NCBI RefSeq assembly: GCF_011038965.1
Contig: NZ_JAAKEB010000022.1
Location: 1 to 36,576 of the forward strand
Direction of reading: 5' to 3'
Source: Adlercreutzia sp. ZJ141
GTDB lineage: Bacteria; Actinomycetota; Coriobacteriia; Coriobacteriales; Eggerthellaceae
DNA: 36,576 bases
This document shows positions 23,889 through 32,265 of this stretch, piece by piece. The notes under the pieces were generated by a model. It was not told where the DNA came from, ran no database searches, and saw only the letters and a list, made by a program, of their open reading frames with translations. Made by a program: the position numbers and the translations under genes. Positions within the stretch are counted from its first letter, which is position 1. Each line of letters opens with the position of its first letter.

Positions 23889-24833
23889 ATGAAAAGAACC
23901 CTGTTCGAAAGGGTGAAGTACCGATTACGCAAGTCTTGTTATGACGCTTGTCATCCGGATTATGCCAAGAAATATGCAAATCGCTTTTTGCCCTCCTTCA
24001 GTCAGAGCGATTTGGAATGTTGCGTCAGGCACTTGTATGAGTTCAGAATGCGGAAGAAATTGGACTTAGACAATGTGAGTACTTTCAACGAAAAGCTCAA
24101 CTGGCTCAAATGCTTCTATCACGATGATAGGATGACCGAATGCGCAGACAAGGTGACGGCCCCAAAGTACTTTGAGGAGCAAACTGGTCTTGGCGATTCC
24201 TATATCGTGCGTAATATTGGTGTATTTCGTTCGGCATCCGAAATCAACTTCTCTTTGCTGCCCGATGAATATGTTTTAAAGTCAAACTGGGGATCAGGAA
24301 GGCAACTGATTGTAAGAAGCGGTGATAACGTTGACGTTGAGGGGATCAGGGAAGAAATCGCCTCATGGGTTGATCTTTCTACGAACCATTACTACCACGG
24401 TTTCGAGTATGGGTATAAAAACATCGAGCCGCGAATCGTTTGCGAAGAATTCATTGATTTTGAATACAAACTAGAGTTCTTTTGTTTTAACGGTAAACCA
24501 TGCTATTTCTGGACAGTGTTTAATGATAAGACCGATGACGTTTGTGCAAATTTCTTTGATGCTAATACACTTGAACAGATTGACTTGAGACACGGATATC
24601 CAAATTCGTCAAAGACCATTGATATCCCTGCCTATTACGGTGATATGTTTAATATTGCTGAGAAGTTGGCGTCTGATTTTCCGTTTGTGAGGATAGATTT
24701 CTATAAGACCTCAGACAGTTTTAAATTCTCTGAGATGACCTTCTATCATTGGTGTGGGTTAATGCCTTTTGATCCAGAGTCTTTTGATCTGGAATTTGGT
24801 AAAAGAATCCAGTTGCCCGCTAAAATGCTATAG
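23889..24833 (+). CDS. TupA-like ATP-grasp protein
   Basis: A 314-aa protein of the ATP-grasp TupA type, common in capsule and teichuronopeptide loci, where it is thought to ligate an amino acid or other carboxylate to the glycan. STFNEKLNWLKCFYHDDRM and CADKVTAPKYFEEQTG form the family N-part. YVLKSNWGSGRQLIV is the ATP-binding loop, IVCEEFIDFEYKLEFFCFNG the central strand, and FPFVRIDFYKTSDSFKFSEMTF carries the Mg-binding Asp and Glu. ATG 23889 with AAAGGA upstream is preferred to the GTG at 23820, because MKRTLFERV looks like a true start. The substrate is unknown. Confidence 0.82.
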   Translation: MKRTLFERVKYRLRKSCYDACHPDYAKKYANRFLPSFSQSDLECCVRHLYEFRMRKKLDLDNVSTFNEKLNWLKCFYHDDRMTECADKVTAPKYFEEQTGLGDSYIVRNIGVFRSASEINFSLLPDEYVLKSNWGSGRQLIVRSGDNVDVEGIREEIASWVDLSTNHYYHGFEYGYKNIEPRIVCEEFIDFEYKLEFFCFNGKPCYFWTVFNDKTDDVCANFFDANTLEQIDLRHGYPNSSKTIDIPAYYGDMFNIAEKLASDFPFVRIDFYKTSDSFKFSEMTFYHWCGLMPFDPESFDLEFGKRIQLPAKML

Positions 24834-24845
24834 CGTGCATGGTGG

Positions 24846-25106
24846 TCATCTAAGAACTGGTAGACATTCAGATTTCGGGACGGAGCAAAAATAGAGATAG
24901 TAATGAGGACCCGAAAGCGTCTTGGCGCACAGTGCGTACCATTCGCTATGCTCATTTTGTTTGATCCTTCCAAGTGCAGAAAGCTCGACTTCGTGTGCGG
25001 TAAGCACTCTTCCATCGGGCTTTGTACACTCACTTGCGTATGTGTCAGGAAGTAAGCCTTGTGTGTACGCAAGTCTCCTTTTCTTATTGGCCTCTCTGCC
25101 GTTCAT
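24846..25106 (-). CDS. Possible small protein of unknown function (86 aa)
   Basis: An open frame within the 550-base gap, opposite in strand to the locus. The sequence (MNGREANKKRRLAYTQGLLP, then LTAHEVELSALGRIKQNEHS) has a protein-like composition and an AAAGGA about 20 bases upstream. It matches no family I know. It could be a passenger of a mobile element, since IS-end-like sequence lies nearby. The rest of the gap holds a G7 run (25145-25151) and a long palindrome. Confidence 0.3.
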   Translation of the reverse strand: MNGREANKKRRLAYTQGLLPDTYASECTKPDGRVLTAHEVELSALGRIKQNEHSEWYALCAKTLSGPHYYLYFCSVPKSECLPVLR

Positions 25107-25297
25107 AGGAGTTCTCTAATCCTTTGATGACGCAGATGCCGCAAGGGGGGGTGTGGGGTGGTGCTAGCACCTTACACCTCTCGTATATTCGCTTCCGATA
25201 CGCTATCGGAAATCGTTGTTAATAGATGCAATCGGAAGCTTGACACAATCATGAAAGTGACCACATGAAATCGCAATACCCCAGTTCAGGTCATGTG

Positions 25298-25330
25298 AGC
25301 AACACTACTCTCCACGAGAGTAGTGTTGCT
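25298..25330. repeat. Perfect 15-bp palindrome with 3-base loop
   Basis: AGCAACACTACTCTC (25298-25312) and GAGAGTAGTGTTGCT (25316-25330) are exact complements around CAC. No T tract follows, so it is not a canonical terminator, though it could stall or protect a transcript. It is 30 bases from an IS-end-like motif and 57 bases before the next gene. Confidence 0.8.
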
Positions 25331-25360
25331 GAACCAAAAATGGAGCAGAAATTGGCAAAA

Positions 25361-25380
25361 CAACACCAGATTCAGAAAGG
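25361..25380. repeat. IS-terminus-like motif (also at 35999-36018)
   Basis: CAACACCAGATTCAGAAAGG here and CAACACCAGTTTCAGAAAAA at 35999-36018 agree at 17 of 20 positions. The reverse complements of repeats A and B contain a similar AACACCAC..TTTTG, so all four may be ISL3-type terminal sequences. A shorter match, GATTCAGAAAAGCC, occurs near 31289. Confidence 0.4.
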
Positions 25381-25386
25381 CCAGAA

Positions 25387-26475
25387 ATGAGAATTCTGCT
25401 ACTTGGAGAATTTAGTGGCCTATACAAGAACTTGAAACATGGCCTTATTGAATTGGGGCACGAGGTAACTCTACTTGCTGATGGCGACGGCTGGAAGCAA
25501 ATACCGGGTGCCGACGGGCCTTTGAAGGTGGGTGACAGATCTCGACTCATCGACAAAGTCGGTCGTAATCTCTCCCTTCTGAAAGATGAGCGTTTAATAG
25601 GCTACGATGCTGTGTTTCTTGTGGCGTATAGGATATTCAACCCGTTTGTGGCAGAGCACATGGTGCGGTTCTTGAGAAAGAACAACGGGTCTGTTTTATT
25701 AAGTGCAGCGGGAGGTGGACTTGCGTACGATCAGGCGTACCTCAGTGGAAGATTTGATTACTCACCATATGATGGAAATCCTTGCGATTGCTCTTATGTA
25801 GCATGTGGATCCAGCCTTAGAAGTAAGCTAATTGAACGAGAACGTCGAGTTGTTGAAAAATACTTTTGTGAGGTTATACCTGTCATGTGGGAGTACCAGA
25901 TTGGCTTCGATGACTGGGCTGTCCCCCACGATAGTTGCATCCCTCTTCCAGTCGATGTTTCTGAATGCGATTACGTTCCAAATATCCCCCAGGACAAGAT
26001 TGTCATCTTCCATGGTATTAACAGAGAAGAAGAAAAAGGTACACCAATTATTCGTGAAGCCTTGGCTCGTATCGAAAGAGATTACTCCAACGATGTGGAG
26101 GTCATAATCGATGGGCGAATGCCCTATGAGAAGTACCTCTCGGTGATTCAACGAGCCAATGTTGTCATCGATCAGTGTCGTGCGTACGGATATGGCCTTA
26201 ACGCCTGCGTCTCTATGGCGCAGGGGAAGGCCGTTCTGAGTGGGGCAAGGGACGAGACTCTCGAAGCATTCGGAATAAAACGGAAGGATTGTCCTATTCT
26301 GCCCATAGAGCCCGATTCCGATCAAATATGCAGACAGCTCAAGTGGGTTATCGAGCATAGGAACCAGATACCAGGGATCGGCATTAGAAGCCGCGCGTAC
26401 ATCGAAAAATACCATGACTCTATCAAGATTGCGGGGCAATACGTTGACGTAATCAAGAAACATACGAAAGGCTGA
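25387..26475 (+). CDS. Glycosyltransferase (GT-B fold)
   Basis: A 362-aa protein with a GT-B look. The N-terminus MRILLLGEFSGLYKNLKHGL and ELGHEVTLLADGDGWKQIPG form the acceptor domain. The C-terminal half has IVIFHGINREEEKGTPIIRE and ALARIERDYSNDVEVIIDG, YGYGLNACVSMAQGKAVLSG in place of the usual EX7E block, and a final helix IEKYHDSIKIAGQYVDVI. It belongs to a divergent GT4-like group of capsule loci. The RBS is AAAGG, seven bases upstream. GC content is back to intermediate, unlike the 17.8-22.7 kb block. It starts a tight run of genes to 31,197. Confidence 0.75.
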   Translation: MRILLLGEFSGLYKNLKHGLIELGHEVTLLADGDGWKQIPGADGPLKVGDRSRLIDKVGRNLSLLKDERLIGYDAVFLVAYRIFNPFVAEHMVRFLRKNNGSVLLSAAGGGLAYDQAYLSGRFDYSPYDGNPCDCSYVACGSSLRSKLIERERRVVEKYFCEVIPVMWEYQIGFDDWAVPHDSCIPLPVDVSECDYVPNIPQDKIVIFHGINREEEKGTPIIREALARIERDYSNDVEVIIDGRMPYEKYLSVIQRANVVIDQCRAYGYGLNACVSMAQGKAVLSGARDETLEAFGIKRKDCPILPIEPDSDQICRQLKWVIEHRNQIPGIGIRSRAYIEKYHDSIKIAGQYVDVIKKHTKG

Positions 26476-26479
26476 GCCG

Positions 26480-27592
26480 ATGAAGTCAATGCAAATAATG
26501 TCGAACAACCTGAAGCGCCAGTACAACCTCCATGCGGAAGAGTATAGAAAGAAAGCTTGTGAGGTTCTCGATTCGGGCTGGTACGTGCTTGGGCGTGAGG
26601 TTGAGTCCTTTGAGTCCGAATGGGCTGGCTATGTGGGGACCGCGCACTGCGCGGGTGTGGCTTCCGGTCTTGATGCACTTGTTATAGCCTTTCGTATCCT
26701 CGGTATTCACGAAGGTGACGAGGTGATCGTTGCGGCTAACGCCTACATCGCCTGTGTCATGGGTATCACCATAAACGGAGGCACGCCGGTATTTGTCGAG
26801 CCAGACGAGTACGACAACATCGATGTGTCCCGCATAGAGGACGCGGTGTCCCCGCGAACTAAGGCGATCCTTGCCGTCCACCTCTTTGGGCAGTGCTGTG
26901 ACATGGATGCCATTAGAGAAGTGGCTGACCGGCATGGTCTGTACGTGGTAGAGGATTGCGCCCAGTCACACGGTAATCATTGGCATGGAAAGCGTGCGGG
27001 CTCACTCGGTGATATATCGTGCTTCAGTTTTTACCCCTCGAAGGGTTGTGGTGCGTTTGGGGATGGCGGGGCTCTGTGTACTAACAGCCCCGAGTGGGAT
27101 GCTCAAGCGCGTGTTATACGCAACTATGGTTCAGAGAGGCGCTACCACAATTCGGTCGTGGGTATGAATAGTCGACTTGATGAGATTCAGGCGGGATTGC
27201 TCCGAGTAAAGATGCGCTACTTGGGTGAAATGAATGAGGAGCGGTGTGCGATAGCTGCAGCCTACGATTCTGGTATATCGAACCCGCTGGTGATAAAGCC
27301 CAAGGTGCGCCCTGGTGCGGACTCGTCTTGGCATCAGTACGTTATCCATGTGAGAGGTGGTAAGCGCGATGCTCTCAAGGAGTTCCTTGCTGATAGGGGT
27401 GTGGGAACCATCATCCACTATCCGATACCCCCGCACCTTTCGGAAGCGTACCGCTACCTCGGGTTCGGCCTCGGCTCGTTTCCGTTAGCAGAACGCGCGG
27501 CCGGAGAGGTGCTGAGTCTACCTATGTATAACGGTATGGCCTCAGAGGAACAAAGCTGGGTCATCGAGTCGGTTAATGCGTTTGAAGGCTAG
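26480..27592 (+). CDS. fdtB: DegT/DnrJ/EryC1 sugar aminotransferase (FdtB/QdtB-like)
   Basis: A PLP-dependent aminotransferase of 370 aa, likely converting a dTDP-3-keto-6-deoxyhexose to the 3-amino sugar with glutamate. AHCAGVASGLDALVIAFRIL binds PLP phosphate, and VIVAANAYIACVMGITINGG, VVEDCAQSHGNHW (Asp to the pyridine N) and SFYPSKGCGAFGDGGALC (Schiff-base Lys) follow. GMNSRLDEIQAGLLRVKMRY is the family signature. It starts 5 bases after the glycosyltransferase stop. The next gene is an FdtA/QdtA-type isomerase, which supports the 3-amino-3,6-dideoxyhexose assignment. Fuc3N versus Qui3N cannot be told from the sequence alone. Confidence 0.88.
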   Translation: MKSMQIMSNNLKRQYNLHAEEYRKKACEVLDSGWYVLGREVESFESEWAGYVGTAHCAGVASGLDALVIAFRILGIHEGDEVIVAANAYIACVMGITINGGTPVFVEPDEYDNIDVSRIEDAVSPRTKAILAVHLFGQCCDMDAIREVADRHGLYVVEDCAQSHGNHWHGKRAGSLGDISCFSFYPSKGCGAFGDGGALCTNSPEWDAQARVIRNYGSERRYHNSVVGMNSRLDEIQAGLLRVKMRYLGEMNEERCAIAAAYDSGISNPLVIKPKVRPGADSSWHQYVIHVRGGKRDALKEFLADRGVGTIIHYPIPPHLSEAYRYLGFGLGSFPLAERAAGEVLSLPMYNGMASEEQSWVIESVNAFEG

Positions 27593-27645
27593 ATCAACCA
27601 GATAGTTTGAAGCAGTACTTTGAAAAAGGAATAGGAGAAAGATCA

Positions 27646-28056
27646 ATGAGCGAGAGGCCAAGGTTTCTCGAGTTCCCGCAGCACGGGGATAAGCGCGGGC
27701 ATCTTGTGGTGGTAGAGGGTGGATTCGATGTGCCCTTCGAGATCAAGAGGGCGTTTTACATGTACGGATCTGACCCAGATGTGGTACGCGGGGAGCACGC
27801 CAACCGGCTGACCGAATTTGTTCTTGTGAATGTGTCAGGGACGAGCAAGGTGAAGACGGTAGAACCTGATGGTGTGGAGACAGTGTTTGACCTTGACCGG
27901 CCCCACGTGGGAGTTTACGTGCCTCGTATGACATGGAAAGACATGTATGCCTTCTCAGAGGACTCGGTGTTACTCGTACTTGCGAGCGAGCACTACGACG
28001 GTACGGAGTACATCCGGGATTTCGCAGAGTTCCAGCGAGAGGTTGGCCTTGCCTAG
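27646..28056 (+). CDS. fdtA: dTDP-4-keto-6-deoxyhexose 3,4-ketoisomerase (FdtA/QdtA/WxcM-like)
   Basis: A cupin-fold sugar isomerase of 136 aa that shifts the keto group from C4 to C3. FPQHGDKRGHLVVVEGG and VPFEIKRAFYMYGSDPDVVR, then GEHANRLTEFVLVNVSGTSK with the conserved His, match the family; FDLDRPHVGVYVPRMTWKDM and SEDSVLLVLASEHYD close it. ATG 27646 with AGGAGAAAG is used; the upstream ATG-like start at 27607 would add 13 residues without need. It works with the aminotransferase just before it. The dTDP-glucose synthesis genes (rmlA, rmlB) are not in the window. It overlaps the next start by 8 bases. Confidence 0.87.
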   Translation: MSERPRFLEFPQHGDKRGHLVVVEGGFDVPFEIKRAFYMYGSDPDVVRGEHANRLTEFVLVNVSGTSKVKTVEPDGVETVFDLDRPHVGVYVPRMTWKDMYAFSEDSVLLVLASEHYDGTEYIRDFAEFQREVGLA

Positions 28057-29134
28057 AAAGCGCATACAGGCGTTGCAAGCACTCCGTGCCCTTGCTTTCC
28101 TTATGGTCTTCGTGAGCCATTGTTCTTTCATAAAGGGAGTCTCAGGAGGTGCGCTTTTAGACTATGCGGGCGCTGCTGGAGTTTCCATCTTTCTTGTACT
28201 GACAGGGTTTCTATGGTACGTGAACGGGCATGACAGGTCTTTGCCGATAGGTGGTAAGGGTTCTTTCGAGCGCGTCCTGTCGAAGGCGCGACGCTTCTAT
28301 CCGTTACACCTTGCAACGCTTCTCGCAGCTCTGCCATTTCTTGCTCTGTTTGTCATAAAGGGCGGAAGTGTCCTTACGGCCTTCGTGGAACTCGCTTTCA
28401 ATGTCACGCTGCTTCAGAGTTGGGTTCCGGTAAAGGAGATCTATTTCTCCCTCAATGGTGTTTCATGGTACCTCTCAACCTACCTATTCCTTGCGCTAGT
28501 TGCCCCTTATGTCGTCACGGCGGTCGGCAGATCTCGCTGGCTTGAGACTCCTTTGTCTGCTGTGATGGCTTGCGTTGTCCTTTTTGCTGCCGAGTGCATG
28601 TGGAGTCTGCTGGCTTTTGCTGTGCCTGCCTCGCACTGGCTTGTCTATGTATTTCCTCCGGCTCGCGTATTCGAGCTTATCGCTGGGGCTGTGGTCGGCC
28701 GTCTCTACGTGGAGCATCACAATGAACCCGTATTTTGCAAGATTTCGCTCGGGGGGGGGGTGCTCGCTGCTATGGTTGAGATCGTGCTGATCTGGTATAC
28801 GACATTCCTTCCTGAAGGCACACATACCTTCTTCTTGTCGGCGGCATGGCTCATACCGTCCTGTCTTTTGGTCTGCTCTTTCGCAGTCTTGGAAGAGTCA
28901 CCGATCGGAGCACTGTTTCGACTTACCCCCGTTATCACCTTCGGTGGACTTGGACTTGAGCTTTTCATGGTTCATCAACTCGTCATTCGCTACTGGACGG
29001 CGCTGGATCTTAGTGTGCTACTTCCAGCACTAGTCTCCTTTGTCTGCTGTCTTGCTCTATCTGTAGTGGCAGCACTTGCTGCCAAGCGTGTTCTTCCGTC
29101 AATAGCTAGCTCCAAGAAAGCGCCCGCTGCATGA
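28049..29134 (+). CDS. OafA-type acyltransferase (Acyl_transf_3) with a G10 tract
   Basis: A polytopic acyltransferase of 361 aa with about ten TM helices, likely adding acetyl groups to the glycan. RALAFLMVFVSHCSF carries the family His, and SKARRFYPLHLATLLAALPF the conserved Arg/His. TTG 28049 with GAGAGG upstream is chosen; the longer in-frame start gives non-family sequence that overlaps fdtA. Ten G at codons ~235-238 (28751-28760) lie in a TM segment (ISLGGGVLAAMVE). The frame is now open. One extra G gives TGA at 28777, and one lost gives TGA at 28788, removing the last third. Its stop overlaps the flippase start (ATGA). Confidence 0.85.
   Translation: MPRKRIQALQALRALAFLMVFVSHCSFIKGVSGGALLDYAGAAGVSIFLVLTGFLWYVNGHDRSLPIGGKGSFERVLSKARRFYPLHLATLLAALPFLALFVIKGGSVLTAFVELAFNVTLLQSWVPVKEIYFSLNGVSWYLSTYLFLALVAPYVVTAVGRSRWLETPLSAVMACVVLFAAECMWSLLAFAVPASHWLVYVFPPARVFELIAGAVVGRLYVEHHNEPVFCKISLGGGVLAAMVEIVLIWYTTFLPEGTHTFFLSAAWLIPSCLLVCSFAVLEESPIGALFRLTPVITFGGLGLELFMVHQLVIRYWTALDLSVLLPALVSFVCCLALSVVAALAAKRVLPSIASSKKAPAA
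28751..28760 (+). repeat. Homopolymer tract G10 in a coding region
   Basis: Ten consecutive G within the acyltransferase gene, preceded by CGCTC as at the G9 tract. Slippage by one base in either direction meets a stop within 30 bases. Confidence 0.9.
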
Positions 29135-30570
29135 GTCGTGCTCGTCTGTTTATAGAGAACTTCGTCGTTTATGGCCTAGGCTCGATGGTAGCTAAGGTTA
29201 TCCCGCTCGTCATGCTGCCGGTGGTTACGCGTCTTATGCCGGATGCGAGCTACTTCGGCTATTCGGATCTCGCGAATACGCTCGTCTCTCTCATGCAGCC
29301 TGTGGCCATCATGGGAATGTATGACGCGATGTTTCGGATGTTTTTTGACCGTGATGATGAAGGCTTCAAAAAGAGTGTCTGCTCCACTGCGCTGTTTTTC
29401 GTCATGGGTATGACCGTTCTTGTTGCGGCATGCATGCTGTTGTTGGAAGATCCCATAGCGAGGTTATTCTTCGGCGGCGCTGAGTTCACCAATCTTGTGG
29501 TTGTAAGCGCTTTGACTGTTCTTATGTCGGGGGGTGGTTCGATTGTTCAGGCACCCACGCGCATGATGAATAAAAGACTCCTTTTCATTGTCCTGAACCT
29601 CACAACCTCAGTTCTCTCCTATGTGGTATCTATTCCGCTGCTTCTTGTTGGAGAGTATCTTATGGCGCTTCCTGTTGCGGCGTTAATTGCAGCGGCTTCC
29701 TCGCTTGTGATCTTCGGCCTTATTAACCGCAAGTGGTTTTCCTTCAAGGGATTTGATTCAAAGCTGCTCAAGACAATGCTTGCTATCGGTGTGCCCCTTA
29801 TGCCGAGTTTTCTGTTCTACTGGGCTTTTAACTCCGCAAGCAGGCTTGTGATTGTTTCTGCCTTGGGGGTCTCTGCTGCAGGTGTTTTCGCAGTGGCCGC
29901 TAAGGTCGGTCAGGTTAGTCAGCTCATCTACACCGCCTTCGCACAGGGCTGGCAGTACTTTGCCTTTTCTACCATGAGAGATAAAGATCAGGTGGAACTT
30001 AACTCCCGAGTCTACGAATACCTCGGAGTTATCTCGCTGTTGGCTACGGCGTTGGTGATTGCCGTTATGGATCCAGTTTACCGTCTACTGTTCTCGGATG
30101 AATACGCTGGCGGCATTGTGTGTGTTCCGTATTTGTTCTTGGCACCGCTTCTACTCATGCTTTACCAAGTGGCAGCCAATCAGCTCATCGTTGTAAAGAG
30201 AACCTGGCCATCGCTTCTCATGCTTGTCTGTGGCGCTGCTACTTGCATTGCCTTACAGGTTGCGCTCGTGCCCTTGCTTGGTATCGAAGGTGCGGCCATT
30301 GGTACCATCGCGGGCTACTTCGTGACGGTCGTTATAGCTCTCGCTGTCCTTACTCGTATGAAGCTTATGGCTGTTCGCAGTCGATTTCACATGTTGTTCG
30401 TGGTCTTCGTCGTCTACCTGTTGGCATGGCGGTTTCTCCTTATGGGTAGTACCGCAGCACTCTGTGTTCTGTTCATGTGTTTCGCGCTCTTCTGCGCGTG
30501 GCTGTATCGCGAGGAACTGCACGGACTGCGCCGAAGGTTTGCAAAAGCTAGAAAGAAGGAGTCCGTCTAG
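29131..30570 (+). CDS. Polysaccharide flippase (Wzx/MATE-like)
   Basis: A 479-aa membrane protein with about 12-14 TM helices of the MOP superfamily, which would flip the lipid-linked repeat unit outward for the EpsG-type polymerase. FIENFVVYGLGSMVAKVIPL is the usual N-terminus, and VMLPVVTRLMPDASYFGYSD and SVLSYVVSIPLLLVGEYLMA follow. IGVPLMPSFLFYWAFNSASR is the conserved middle block. The C-tail is short and basic. It starts within the stop of the acyltransferase gene (ATGA) and abuts the GNAT gene, so all three are coupled. Confidence 0.87.
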   Translation: MSRARLFIENFVVYGLGSMVAKVIPLVMLPVVTRLMPDASYFGYSDLANTLVSLMQPVAIMGMYDAMFRMFFDRDDEGFKKSVCSTALFFVMGMTVLVAACMLLLEDPIARLFFGGAEFTNLVVVSALTVLMSGGGSIVQAPTRMMNKRLLFIVLNLTTSVLSYVVSIPLLLVGEYLMALPVAALIAAASSLVIFGLINRKWFSFKGFDSKLLKTMLAIGVPLMPSFLFYWAFNSASRLVIVSALGVSAAGVFAVAAKVGQVSQLIYTAFAQGWQYFAFSTMRDKDQVELNSRVYEYLGVISLLATALVIAVMDPVYRLLFSDEYAGGIVCVPYLFLAPLLLMLYQVAANQLIVVKRTWPSLLMLVCGAATCIALQVALVPLLGIEGAAIGTIAGYFVTVVIALAVLTRMKLMAVRSRFHMLFVVFVVYLLAWRFLLMGSTAALCVLFMCFALFCAWLYREELHGLRRRFAKARKKESV

Positions 30571-31197
30571 ATGACAGAGCAATTGAAAGAACCCGTATTG
30601 CCGACGGGCCGAAGTTTTCGCTGGGGTTGCTTGCGCTCGCTGCGAGAAGAAGACGCGCCCGGCATGCTGGAATGGATGCATGACCCCGACGTGGCTGATA
30701 AGTTTCGGTTCGACTTCATGTCCATGGATGAAGCAGATGCCTTGGCATTCATCCGCTCGTCTTGGGATGATAACGAATCTATTCACCTTGCTGTGGTTGG
30801 GGAGGATGACGGCTATCTAGGTACCGTGAGTCTCAAACACGTTGACGTTGCGCAGTCTTGCGCTGAGTATGCTATAGCTATGGTTGCACGCTCTCATGGG
30901 ACAGGAGTGGCCCTCAAAGCAACACGCGACATCCTCGCCTTGGCGTTCTATTCTCTCGACCTTCATCGAGTTTATCTGAACGTTCGCGCGGACAACGGGC
31001 GCGCCCTCGCCTTCTATAACAAGGCGGGCTTTGTTCGTGAGGGTGCCGCCCGATCTTCCCTTAGGGTCTCTTCGGGTGGTTTCGTCGACCTAGTGTGGCT
31101 CTCCATGCTGGTGGGAGAATTCGATTTCGGCACCACGCTCTTGCCTGCTGGTAGCTTGGTTGAGTGCGATCTGGGGGAATTCAAATGGAGGGGATAA
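30571..31197 (+). CDS. GNAT family N-acetyltransferase
   Basis: A 208-aa GNAT protein (RimJ/RimL type). LRSLREEDAPGMLEWMHDPD is the N-part. EYAIAMVARSHGTGVALKAT carries the acetyl-CoA loop, and LDLHRVYLNVRADNGRALAF and YNKAGFVREGAARSSL form the C-terminal half. It starts at the base after the flippase stop and is the last gene of the polysaccharide run. The placement suggests that it acetylates the 3-amino sugar made by the aminotransferase, a job done by LbH enzymes (FdtC/QdtC) elsewhere; this is inference. The last ~35 residues extend beyond the GNAT fold. Confidence 0.83.
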   Translation: MTEQLKEPVLPTGRSFRWGCLRSLREEDAPGMLEWMHDPDVADKFRFDFMSMDEADALAFIRSSWDDNESIHLAVVGEDDGYLGTVSLKHVDVAQSCAEYAIAMVARSHGTGVALKATRDILALAFYSLDLHRVYLNVRADNGRALAFYNKAGFVREGAARSSLRVSSGGFVDLVWLSMLVGEFDFGTTLLPAGSLVECDLGEFKWRG

Positions 31198-31309
31198 TAC
31201 TAGCCAGTGGGTCGGACTCGCGCAAAAGTGCGAACGTGAACTGAGGAATGCAGGCTGGCTCAAATAGCATCACGTGTGAGCCGAATGCAAGATTCAGAAA
31301 AGCCACTCA

Positions 31310-32146
31310 TTGAGCACACTTCGGATGGTTCGTGTGGGAAAGAAGCAACAAAAGAGAATTCGAAATTCACTCGGAATTGAGGTTGAACAGCTCAATTTCC
31401 TCCGTACTAGCTTTAGGAGTGAGTTATGCGCGCTTATTCCTGAGGATGAAGCTGTCGAATCTATTCTTAAGGCGGTATTGGACGAAACAGGCTGGGAGGA
31501 TCATTCGGGAAAGGAAGTCGCTCCGCCTGATTTCGTCGATCATGAGCGGCGCGTTATGATCGAAGCCATGCGGGTAGATGACCATGAGAGACCGGGAGAC
31601 AAGAAAGGGCTCATCAATCCATCGAAGGCGCACGAGGGCGAGATAATCAAGCGGTATGAACGCGAATTTGGCAAGCTGTTGGATACGGCAGCCGGCAATG
31701 CTAGGTTGACCGTACTGGGCAATACCGACCTGCCGACGGAAGATGATCATAGTTACAGCATGTATCTCAACAGCTTCAAACGAATCGTCAAAAAGCATGC
31801 AAGTCACGCGAACGATTATCGGCGTAACTACCCTGGATACAAACTTGTCTTCTATGTTTTCGATGAATCGACAGGCTATTTCGAAAGTACCACCGCAGTT
31901 AAACACGGTGCACGTGCAGGGGACTGCATGCTTGGCCGACCGCATTCATTTTATGCCGATACAGCGTTTCTTAATACCATCAGAAACTCCAATGCAGATT
32001 ATTTTCTCTGGTACACGCCCTTCAAGCACGAGCATTTGTTTGCTAAGGGACTTGTTTTGCCCGAGCTTGTTGTGTATGACGTAAGAAGGATGGACGTACC
32101 AGAGTATTGCTATGATCCGAGGCGAATGGTGAGTACAGAGGTCTAA
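31310..32146 (+). CDS. Unrecognised 278-aa protein upstream of the SLATT-RT module
   Basis: I do not recognise a family. The protein is soluble and highly charged. Possible catalytic residues are scattered: HERRVMIEAMRVDDHE, EGEIIKRYEREFGKLLD, then a beta-rich KLVFYVFDESTGYFES and DYFLWYTPFKHEHLF. An E..D/E..K-like arrangement could hint at a nuclease, but no motif is convincing. TTG 31310 or ATG 31325 may start it; the RBS is poor. It is AT-richer than the polysaccharide genes before it and follows a junction-like gap. It ends 119 bases before the putative RNA, so membership in the defence module is only positional. Confidence 0.7.
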   Translation: MSTLRMVRVGKKQQKRIRNSLGIEVEQLNFLRTSFRSELCALIPEDEAVESILKAVLDETGWEDHSGKEVAPPDFVDHERRVMIEAMRVDDHERPGDKKGLINPSKAHEGEIIKRYEREFGKLLDTAAGNARLTVLGNTDLPTEDDHSYSMYLNSFKRIVKKHASHANDYRRNYPGYKLVFYVFDESTGYFESTTAVKHGARAGDCMLGRPHSFYADTAFLNTIRNSNADYFLWYTPFKHEHLFAKGLVLPELVVYDVRRMDVPEYCYDPRRMVSTEV

Positions 32147-32265
32147 CGAAATCGCAGTTTGCGACGGATGATGAAAACCGTGCAAAAGACCACACGAATT
32201 AGCGGTTACCCAAAACGACCTGCGTTCAGAGGGTGCACGAGATATGGGGCTGCTGGTATCATATC

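Noticed and set aside
25145-25151. G7 run as a third phase-variable tract
   Set aside because: It is shorter and intergenic, not placed in a promoter spacer I can identify, so there is no support for switching.
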